DNA of 20,085 nt from assembly GCA_022925895.1 (NCBI GenBank), contig JAKSYS010000833.1:1-20085 (forward strand), written 5' to 3'. This DNA comes from Fragilaria crotonensis. Lineage: Eukaryota; Bacillariophyta; Fragilariophyceae; Fragilariales; Fragilariaceae. Made by a program: the position numbers and the translations under genes. Position 1 is the first letter of the stretch, and every line of letters begins with the position of its first letter. Of the stretch, positions 7,536-15,475 are shown piece after piece. The notes under the pieces are model-generated. The model had not been told where the DNA came from. It saw only the letters and a list, made by a program, of their open reading frames with translations, and did not search any database.

Positions 7536-9247
7536 GGTAAAAGCGTGATCCTTTGTGACACTGTATTGAAGTGCAACCCGAAGAAAATGCAGTGACTCTG
7601 CAAATCTCCCTGCAAAAATCAAGATTTGGAATCGCAATGATCAGATCCACACCTGGTCAAGCATTCGGCTCGAGCACGGAACAACATGGTTCGCATGTTC
7701 GCATGTTCGCACAATGGCAATGAGACATGGACATCAAGCACGCAAACCTTGCATCATGATAGCGTTCGCGATTTCGGTGAATACTCTGAGTACAAATTGT
7801 ACTGGTTACTTGCGTAGGCAGTAGGCATGCTTGGTTACTGGCATGGACGGTACGGTAAATCAGCGGACAGGTGCCGCCTGTCATGCTACCGTATTCGACT
7901 GAATAGTGAACAGTCAACTACCGGTAGTGATGACTTTGTGAACCACCGAATTGACATGTGGATATCTTGCGTATTTGTGTGCGTGAAGGTAGCGCCTCTT
8001 CGTGGAGTTGCTTATCCTTCACCATTTTCACATCACAACTCACTTTAACCTATTCATATCAATGGGAGAGTACAGATCATACATCACAATACAGAAAGAT
8101 GGATCAGTTAACTCTCTATTTTGCATACTTGCTCTGTTGAATATTGCAATTGCCTGATCCAACCGTACAGTACCGTCAAAGCCGTTTAGCATCCTCCTTC
8201 ACCTCTCACGATATCAAGTGTCAAAATGAGCTACGTCGATGGAAGAAGTGGTGGCGACAACAATGTTGACTAAACCACTTTGCCGTTTGCACGATGACCA
8301 ACCGATGGCCCATTCCTTCGTAATGCGGCACGTCGATCAGGTATGATAAACTCTGTGGTTCCATGCACCTCCCTTCCCTTGTTATCAACATGATTGATGT
8401 TTTTTCGTGGGCACAGTCAGCGGTTTCATTCACCGCACGGAGGCGGTCCTGGAGATTGATTACGTGACAGTGGAATCATCTCAGATGGATCTTTCTCAAA
8501 AATGCCACTGACATATGGACGTTCGCGACGGATGATTGATAGTTTTGGTTGATGGCTTTTTGACAACAAGTGAACTTGCTTTTTGTAATCTCTCACTCTT
8601 TTGTTTTCTCCATTTTATTAAGTCTTGATTGCGCTTGCAAGGTTGACGTTCGAAACCAATCGTCAGTCATGTTGGTGTCTTGGTGGTTTCGCGTTTGGGC
8701 TATTTTGCTTGTGAGGGACAACTCCGTTTGACCCCAACCACCCGCCGTGGCACAATCCAATCCAAGTGCCGTGTCATCGATTGCAAAACGACCAATGCGA
8801 TTCAATCCAGCACGGGCAAAATCCCTGGACTTCTAAGAATATTGCACGCATTGAATTTTGAATGCTGCTGATTCCTGTGCCTTTACTCAGGCTTGTGATA
8901 GAGGGCAAGAAGATTCGGAGTGCTCCGAAGTGTATCAGAGCAATACGTAGTGTCCATTGCGAGACAAAGGAAGAACATAATAGTCGTAAATCGACATTCC
9001 TACGCCATTCTCGCATTCTCTACAAGAGGTTCGTTCGTTATAGAATAGAGCACATAATCTCATGGCCTCTGCAGCGCATTTGTCATCGAACAATTGATAT
9101 CGCATCGAAAAACTCCCTCCTTCTATTGACAAGCGTTGCCCAAGCTTCATGTGAATTAGTAACTGCCCGTAGTTGGGCCGTACTGCATCAGCTCCACATT
9201 TTGACTCGGAGATATCGAGGGGTGGTCAAATGCTGCACTACCACGTT
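7536..9247. other. 1.7 kb stretch with no convincing gene
   Basis: This is the longest gap in the window, lying between the 5' end of the glycosyltransferase and the 3' end of the helicase. I found no frame with recognisable protein motifs; the frames of 60-80 codons on both strands look random, and a 198-codon plus-strand frame from 8862 runs antisense into the helicase. I saw no tRNA B box (GGTTCRA) or recognisable snRNA. It holds a short 8-bp repeat at 7689, an inverted repeat at 7852-7892, several GTAC/TACCGGTA words and a possible tiny spliced frame at 8239 (see findings). It probably contains the glycosyltransferase promoter at its left end. Confidence 0.5.
7689..7710 (+). repeat. 8-bp tandem repeat GTTCGCAT, nearly three copies
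   Basis: GTTCGCAT occurs at 7689-7696 and 7697-7704, and its first six bases again at 7705-7710. It sits about 155 bp upstream of the glycosyltransferase start. It is a short local duplication with no known function. Confidence 0.8.
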
Positions 9248-10896
9248 CTACTTCCCCTCCGCCAGAGCAATTAAATTCGGATCTAGCCAAGAGTTCGTCG
9301 CTCGCAGCATCTCCACAACATCACTTGCCATTGCCGCTGTGTCAGCCTTGGTAAAGAAGATGTACACAGATCCATTCATTTGCTTCCCATTTTTCTGTCT
9401 TCGACCCGCACGTCCGCATCGGTGCACGTACTGCTCCAACGAGTCGGGAAAATCGTAATTGATCACATATTCCAGATTTGGCACGTGTATGCCTCTCGCG
9501 GCAATTTCGGTCGCGAGCAACAAGGTGCGCTTCCCCGATCGAAAGTCAGTCAAGGTGCGTTCTCGTTGAACTTGACTTAACTTGCTGTGATATTCGGCAC
9601 AACAACATTCACCGCCGATTCCCTTCTCCTTGACCAAGAGCTTGAACACACTTTGCAAGGTTTTGATGCGCGCAAAAAAATGACGGTTAGACTTTTGTTG
9701 CGTTTCGTTGTTTGGAGTTGTCGAATCTTTCCGATTGTCGCTATGAATTCCCGAGGCTTCTCATCCTGAGATACGACACGTAAAGTTTGCGTAATGTGAG
9801 AGGGAATCTGAGCTACATCGACTGACCCTCCGGAACTTTTTCGTTTTTTCGAATCGTGTCCATCGCCTGGGAGCGATTGTGATGTTGTTGTTGATGTTCC
9901 GACTATAGACGCATTGTCGGATGCGAGTAGTGGTGTCACGTGCTGTTGAGAAAATGTGCGGGTGTCCACTTGGATTACAACACGAGGTTTGCCGGCCCAA
10001 GCATTCCATTGTTCCGACACGGATCTTTTCTTCGTGGCAGAGAACAAGCAAGTGCGCATCTGGACGTTTTTGCCGCCGCCGCCGCAATTTTGAAATATGG
10101 CTCGAATTTTGTGAATCTGGACGCACATATCTGAATCTCCAGCCAAACGGTCGGCTTCGTCGAGTACCATGTATTCGATTCCTGCAAACAGATTTCGCAC
10201 GTCGGATCGTTCTTCCATTAGATCCAACAACCGCCCAGGAGTTGCCACAACGATCATGGAACTGCGTTTCGCTCGATGCAAAGCTTGAATTTGATCATCC
10301 CGATCAACACCCTTTCCTCCAATAAGACAAGTAATTTTGACAGAGGAAATGGAGCTCGGTCCTTTCAATTCGTTTGCCACCTGTAGTGCCAATTCTCGCG
10401 TCGGGAGCAAACATACTGCGCGGACTCCTTTTTTGGAAGCCACAACAGCATTGCAGAGAATTGGAAGACCAAAGGCCAGTGTCTTTCCGCTTCCAGTTGG
10501 AGCAATGGCAATTAAATTTAAGGATGGAGATGACTTTTGGAGCAGAATGGGCCACGTTTGCAACTGAACCGACGATGGTTTCCAAGGAGAGCCTTTTCTA
10601 GATTCGATAATTTTCCACATTTTCCGCAAGCAAATGACAGCGTCACATTCAATACTCGAATTCGAAGTGTCTGCGACATTATCGGAAACAGCATCCATGA
10701 CATTTGGCGGAAACGGTGGCGGGAGCAATGTTGTCGTGGCAGCGTCATCCATCGGCTCGAGGCACACTCTTATCCGCGGTTCGTCCATGTTGCCTTCATT
10801 CCGCCAAGGGTCGTACGACGCTTCGGGCCCAACTGAGGGATCCTTAGTGCACCGCTGACGCTTCGCCATGCCACCAACCTCTTTTCTCCGCGACAT
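9248..10896 (-). CDS. DEAD-box ATP-dependent RNA helicase, one frameshift in the C-terminal domain
   Basis: An RNA helicase that remodels RNA or RNPs with ATP. Numbered from the ATG at 10896: Q-motif-like PSSVQLQTWP (about 108-116), motif I APTGSGKT (132-139), Ia PTRELALQ (165-172), Ib TPGRLLD (219-225), II DEAD (246-249), III SAT (286-288). After the break: motif IV VIFFARI, V LATEIAARGIHVPN and VI HRCGRAGR, where HRIGRTGR is usual. A low-complexity linker rich in Ser, Thr and Lys (about 325-360) separates the two RecA lobes and is longer than normal. The basic N-terminus could be a nuclear signal, though this is inference. The frame shifts at a T7 run (9674-9680, read minus); an eighth T gives VIFFARIKTLQSVFK and a 549-residue protein. 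Met at 10869 (GGCATGG) is an alternative start with better context. The DEAD-box subfamily is not resolved. Confidence 0.87.
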
Positions 10897-11428
10897 GAGT
10901 CGAACGATCAATGATGTGATGAGGGATGAGGGAGAAAAAACAAGGCGTGGTTTCGTCAGATTTTCTCATGATTCCAAACTACCGTAATGATGGATGGTTC
11001 AGACGTTATCGTACGGAGTACCAGGTAGTGTTGCTTTACTGGTACGTAATACTACCGGTAGGTACTATTGTACAGGACCTTCCATAAGATTGTACTGTAC
11101 CGTGTACTGTACACGAGTACGTACGTTGCAACAAATTCATGGCCGCCGTCCGTGGTTGATGCTGCCACTTGGACACGGCTCAACAACAAAGACGTCGTCA
11201 ATCGTGTTAGTCCTGAACGCTACCCTCCTTCCCCTTGCCTCCAGTTGACAGTTGACAGTTGACAGTTGACAGACATGCACATCAGGACAGCATCTTCGCC
11301 ACTTCATCATCACTAAAGATTCGATATCCAGAGTACAGGTACGACTGTCCAACTTAGACAACATTATATTCCTCTACGACCATCCGCAACAACTGACAAT
11401 CTTGTAATTGATTCAAGTCCAAAGGATC
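10897..11428. promoter_or_regulatory. Divergent promoter region rich in GTAC, with a GTTGACA repeat
   Basis: These 532 bp separate the helicase (-) from the unknown gene (+) and hold no credible coding frame. Eleven GTAC tetramers fall within 11011-11124, far more than chance would give in 114 bp. A fourfold GTTGACA repeat follows at 11244-11271. Both starts must be driven from here. Confidence 0.5.
11244..11271 (+). repeat. Perfect 7-bp tandem repeat (GTTGACA)x4
   Basis: Four uninterrupted copies of GTTGACA, ending 157 bp before the ATG of the unknown gene at 11429. Each junction, and the CA just before the first copy, creates CAGTTG, which fits the animal/plant MYB core CNGTTR. A MYB-array role is inference; it could be a neutral microsatellite. 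Confidence 0.92.
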
Positions 11429-13150
11429 ATGATACGGCAACCGAGACTCACGACAAGAGCGATCTTTCTCGGTACTAGCATACTAGCTGCCACTGTACAA
11501 ACAGTGCAGGCTTCTGCAGCACCAGGAACGGATTCGCATTCTCGTTGGTCCACATCGCTGGTACTGCTTCCTAGAGGAGGAGGAGACGCTGTTGCAGTAG
11601 ACGACGATGCAGATGACAATGCGGAATTGGATGCATATATTGACTCTCTGGTGGCTGGAATCGACGATTCCGAACACGACACTCCGGACGTGACACATGA
11701 GGTATCCACTCCTGTTGCAGAACTCAACGACGACAATGACGACGATGATATTAATGTTGCTGACGATGAGGAACGACTGCGACAAACAGCGACAGAGTCG
11801 CAATCTCATGAGGAACAACAACAACAAATCATACCTCGTCATCGTTATCCACGTCCAAATGCTGTCTATCGATTCCTGTTGGACCAAGGACGCGTTGGAC
11901 GCATCCTTGTCATGTTTCTGATTTGGATCGCAGAGTTTGTACGGGCATTCATCCCACCCCTTGCCAATGCCGTTTCTGCCATCCTGACTGCCATTTTCGG
12001 ATCAGGACCAGAATCACTCGAAGATGAAAGGGGCATTAACAACCAGTACGTCGCATTCGTCGACAGTCGAAGGACTTTGAGAGGCAAGGATAAGAAAAAG
12101 GCCGTTCGAATGGCGGATCAGGAAGCAGCTGAGCAGTTGCGACGAGTTGGAAGTGTCAGGGAGGCGCGGTACAAGCATTTGAGTCAGGATTTCATGCAAC
12201 GGCATGGTCTCTGATCGTACGCTCGTGACATACACGATGAACAACCCGCAGAAACGGCAATGGATGATGGTGAAAGACCTGAACACGATAGACCTATTGT
12301 AGATGAGGACGAAGATGTGGATTGGATCGTTGCTGCACTCACTGATGATGATCCGAAGCCAGTTGCAAGAACTGGGGCACGCTCCAGCAAACCTGCCATT
12401 GATGTTGGCTTGTCCACCACAGGTGTCACTGTCGGGGTTTCCTTCAGTATTGGTGGAGGTGCGAACAAGAAGAAGAAGTCGAAACGCCGCAAGAAGCTAA
12501 TCGAGGCTGCCACATCGACTGTTGCCCCTGAGAAACGAGTAAAAGCTGGCCCTCGAGCCAGCGACCGAGACGGAGGAGGAGGAGTACTGGGTCGGATTCG
12601 AGACTTTAGTGCCAATAATCTCGTCTCAAGATCTCTTCTTGGTGCCTACCCAGGAGATGCTCTGCCACCCACGGAGGCGGCAAGTGCAACTGGTCTCAGT
12701 GAGTTTGCGGTGAAGTACGGATATGGCGATTGGTCAGACGAAGAAGAAGAATATTCGGCACCCTCTGCCAAGAGACATAGGCAGAAAAGACGAAAAACTA
12801 CCACATCTTCCAACTCCTCGAAACGAAGGCGAAAGCCAAAGTCAGGTTCATCATCATCGAGTCTTTCCCTTGACTTTGATTTTGCGCCTCCATTTCCCAA
12901 AACGTCGCCGAGGGCGGAAATGTTGCCTCGGAGAGACTCGTCAAAATCAGATTTGAAGAGTCGACGATCGGATAAGATGGTACGACTCCCGACGGAACGA
13001 CTGCGTGAAAAGGATGCCATGTTGTCAAAAATGGAGGAGGAGTTGTCACAACTTGATGCAGCAAGCCGGCGGTCCAGGAAGCTGGTGCGTGCCCCAACGG
13101 AACTGCTCCGCGAGAAGGATGCTGCACTGCACAAGGAGCCAAAAGGCTAA
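11429..13150 (+). CDS. Unknown secreted or membrane protein, interrupted by one in-frame TGA
   Basis: I do not recognise this gene. Translation from the first ATG (11429) gives a basic start and hydrophobic core (AIFLGTSILAATVQTVQASA, residues 11-30) with an ASA-AP end, a probable signal peptide. An RGGG follows at 49-52, then an acidic Asp/Glu-rich region (57-130), a hydrophobic stretch at 155-192 that could be one or two membrane segments, and a conserved-looking RYKHLSQDFMQRHGL. TGA at 12212-12214 (codon 262) stops it. The same frame stays open through SYARDIHDEQPAE and a further 300 codons to TAA at 13148: VDWIVAALTDDD, a lysine/arginine cluster at about 12460-12500, KYGYGDWSDEEEE, a Ser/Lys/Arg-rich part and two 35-residue repeats. 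I read both parts as one gene of 573 codons. Alternatively they are two proteins, the second starting at 12260. The ASA-AP site lacks the aromatic residue needed for diatom plastid import. Confidence 0.6.
12959..13147 (+). repeat. Two 35-residue repeats at the C-terminus of the unknown protein
   Basis: Unit 1 (12959-13063) begins SRRSDKMVRLPTERLREKDA and unit 2 (13064-13147, shortened) begins SRRSRKLVRAPTELLREKDA. The spacing is exactly 105 bp. Both are charged and likely helical, with a coiled-coil-like KMEEELSQLDAA tail in unit 1. The DNA copies differ at many third positions, so the duplication is old. Confidence 0.88.
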
Positions 13151-13524
13151 ATCAATGAACTGTAAGCATAAGCACTCGATTACAGTACAGAGCGACAAAT
13201 AGTAGTGCACCGGTGGCTACTAAAGCGACTGTGTTGACAATTGACAACCGTCGGAACGTGTTCCCACCTGATTGTAATTCAGAGTTGCGAAGTTATCATT
13301 GGGAGATGTTACTGCTTCCTACATGGTCCCATCTTGTCCTTTAGGGTCACTTGGCCTTCAAGAATACATGGCAAGACAGAATGAGCGAGGGAGTTAGTCC
13401 TATTGAAAAGCTTTAGGAAGCCTCACAACCAAAGAGCTAGCGATGGATGCCATTCTCGAGTAGAGACCGTACACATTAATTTATCATCTTTTTCTTATCT
13501 TGTCATCGATCCAATCATCCTGCA
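13151..13524. other. Convergent intergenic region, no gene seen
   Basis: These 374 bp lie between two 3' ends (unknown gene + and SerRS -). The only structure noticed is GTTGACAATTGACAAC at about 13233-13248, two TTGACA words in direct repeat, reminiscent of the GTTGACA array upstream of the same gene. No coding frame looks real. Confidence 0.5.
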
Positions 13525-14964
13525 CTATTTCTTTTTCATTCCTTTCTCTCCCTTGGTCATCTCCATCGGTCCTCGAACAAATGGTAAAAAGTCGATACCA
13601 CCCATGTACGGCTGAAGCACTTCTGGGACCTTGACTCCATCTTCGGTCTGATAGTTTTCCAAAATGGCACAAATGCCGCGTCCCGTCGCACAAAGCGTCG
13701 AGTTGAGCATGTGTACGTAGGACGCTCGCACTTCACCAGCCTTTTTGGTTCCACAGCGGGTTCCAACGCCGCGCGCCTGGTAGTCAGTACAGTTGGAGCA
13801 CGAAACCAGTTCACGGTAGGTTTGTTGTCCAGGGAACCAACCCTCCAAATCGTATTTCTTGATGGCAGCATCGTTCAGTTCTCCACTGACAATGCAGACA
13901 ACGCGGTAAGGGATGCCCAAGGATTCGTAGAATTCCTGGGCTGCCTTGAGCATGCGCTGTTGCTCCGCCTCCGAGACCTCGAGATCATCCACGGTCAAAC
14001 AGAACTGCTCAATTTTTTCAAACTGGTGAACTCGGAAGATCCCACGAATATCCTTTCCTGAACTTCCTGCTTCTTTTCGAAAGCAGGTTGAAATACCTGC
14101 ATAGCGGAGTGGCAATTCTGATTCTTGGATCCATTCTCCCTTGTGGTAGGCACAGAGGGGTTGTTCCGAAGTGGCGATCAAATACTTGTCTTTATCAGTC
14201 GAATCCGGATCATCTGTCTTTCCCGAGACCTTGTACAACTGTTCATCGAAATCTTCCAATTGAGCGATTCCCGCCATGACCTCCTTGTTCATGAAAAAGG
14301 GTGGCTGAACGACATTGTATTCGCGTGCGCGCAAAAAGGCAATCCCGTAGTTGATAATGGCCTGATTGAGCAACACTCCTGCGTTGGTGAGGAAATAGGC
14401 ACGATGACCTGCCACTTGCTGTCCACGAACGGGTTCGTAACCGCCAACGCGCCACAACAAGTCATCGTGAGTTCCAAGTTTTGTCTCTGGAAGAGTGTAT
14501 TGGAGGGAACCCATGGGACATGGGAGGAGGTTTTGGTCAGCAGTTGCTTCTGGAGGAGTAGGAAAGACGGCAATGACGAGGTTGTCCTTATCTTCATCTT
14601 GTGAAATTGGAACCTGAGGGTCAACAATGTTTCCGATTTTGTTCAAAATGACAGTTCTCTGGGACTCCACGAGAGGAATCTCGTCCTCCAGTTCCTTGAC
14701 CTTCTTCTGCAATTCCTTCAATTCCGCCACTTCCTCTTCACAATCTTCCTTATTCTTCTTTTTCGGTCCAATGACTTCCTTCTGCAACTTGTTGGCAAGT
14801 CGACGCGTGTCATCTCGCTGTCCCTGCAGAGTCCGGACGCGCTCGTCTAACTCCAACACGGAGTCGATCCATTCCGCCGGCTTGAAGCGCTGTTTCATGT
14901 ACGTTCGGAACTTTTCGGGATCACCGCCCTTGTAGGTGCGCAAGTCGTTAATATCAATGGGCAT
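13525..14964 (-). CDS. SERS: Cytosolic seryl-tRNA synthetase
   Basis: Charges tRNA-Ser with serine, using ATP, in the cytosol. It is intact in one exon: 479 residues, close to the yeast enzyme (about 460). The start MPIDINDLR at 14964 fits the eukaryotic N-terminus. Residues 40-115 form the long antiparallel coiled-coil arm that grips the tRNA-Ser long variable arm (Lys/Glu-rich heptads). The class II catalytic domain shows LTNAGVLLNQAIINYG, the serine-binding TSEQPL (265-270), motif 2 CFRKEAGSSGKDIRGIFRVHQFEK (about 294-317) and motif 3 ATGRGICAILEN (426-437) with the class-defining arginine at 429. The tail GEKGMKKK is basic, as in eukaryotic cytosolic enzymes. No organelle presequence is seen, so plastid and mitochondrial SerRS should be encoded elsewhere. 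It is divergent from SEC63. Confidence 0.96.
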   Translation of the reverse strand: MPIDINDLRTYKGGDPEKFRTYMKQRFKPAEWIDSVLELDERVRTLQGQRDDTRRLANKLQKEVIGPKKKNKEDCEEEVAELKELQKKVKELEDEIPLVESQRTVILNKIGNIVDPQVPISQDEDKDNLVIAVFPTPPEATADQNLLPCPMGSLQYTLPETKLGTHDDLLWRVGGYEPVRGQQVAGHRAYFLTNAGVLLNQAIINYGIAFLRAREYNVVQPPFFMNKEVMAGIAQLEDFDEQLYKVSGKTDDPDSTDKDKYLIATSEQPLCAYHKGEWIQESELPLRYAGISTCFRKEAGSSGKDIRGIFRVHQFEKIEQFCLTVDDLEVSEAEQQRMLKAAQEFYESLGIPYRVVCIVSGELNDAAIKKYDLEGWFPGQQTYRELVSCSNCTDYQARGVGTRCGTKKAGEVRASYVHMLNSTLCATGRGICAILENYQTEDGVKVPEVLQPYMGGIDFLPFVRGPMEMTKGEKGMKKK

Positions 14965-15475
14965 GATACTGTTTAATGCTGTTTAAATGATTGTATAGTT
15001 GGTGGTTGGAAATGATCAACAATCGACAGCACTGGGAGTGAGGACTTGTTGTATAATGGGAGGAAATGCCATCATGCAAAGCGACGAGCATCGCGAATCG
15101 CGATTCGCATCTCGCATGTCCAACCATACGAATCTACAATGCTGGTACAATTGGACAGTACCAGGTAGACCGACGAGCCTGTGCTTCTTATACTTCGTAC
15201 CGGCTGATGTCCGGAGTCTGGACCGCTGGCCGCACAAATTGGTTTCACCAATCGACCAACAGCCGCACGCACGACAGTCCATTCCAGGAGACTTACTTGT
15301 TACTTGCACTGACCAACTGCTTCTCCACTTGGCGTTCGGTGAAGGCCACTTGAACTTGCCGAACAGTTGGCCTGAAAGCAAGACGTCGACCGCGCACGAG
15401 CTGACGTTTGACGTGAGATGAAATACGAGAACGAATGATGTGTTTGCTGTGTGTTCTGTTCGACATTTTGGCACC
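14965..15475. promoter_or_regulatory. Divergent promoter region between SerRS and SEC63
   Basis: About 510 bp with both neighbouring starts facing outwards. Open frames of about 140-150 codons cross it on both strands, but their composition looks random. It contains a perfect 16-bp palindrome at 15093-15108 and a GTACAATTGGACAGTACC element at about 15145-15162. These are promoter candidates by position only. Confidence 0.45.
15093..15108. promoter_or_regulatory. Perfect 16-bp palindrome GCGAATCGCGATTCGC
   Basis: The sequence equals its own reverse complement over all 16 bases and does not extend further (C at 15092, A at 15109). It lies 129 bp upstream of the SerRS ATG and 368 bp upstream of the SEC63 ATG. 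A perfect palindrome without a loop suggests a dimeric protein-binding site more than an RNA hairpin; this is inference. Confidence 0.5.

Noticed and set aside
7536-9247. tRNA, snRNA or other known RNA gene in the gap
   Set aside because: No GGTTCRA B box, no U1/U2/U4/U5/U6 signature words and no box C/D pair with paired ends were found by eye.
8862-9458. 198-codon plus-strand frame
   Set aside because: Its last 70 codons are antisense to helicase motifs V and VI. The first part is basic and featureless with no known domain.
12212-13400. Selenocysteine reading of the in-frame TGA
   Set aside because: There is no Cys/Thr/Ser-x-x-U redox context around codon 262, and the only ATGA plus stem candidate after the stop (about 13155-13195, ACTGT/ACAGT) lacks the facing GA of a SECIS core. 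Substitution or simple termination is more likely.
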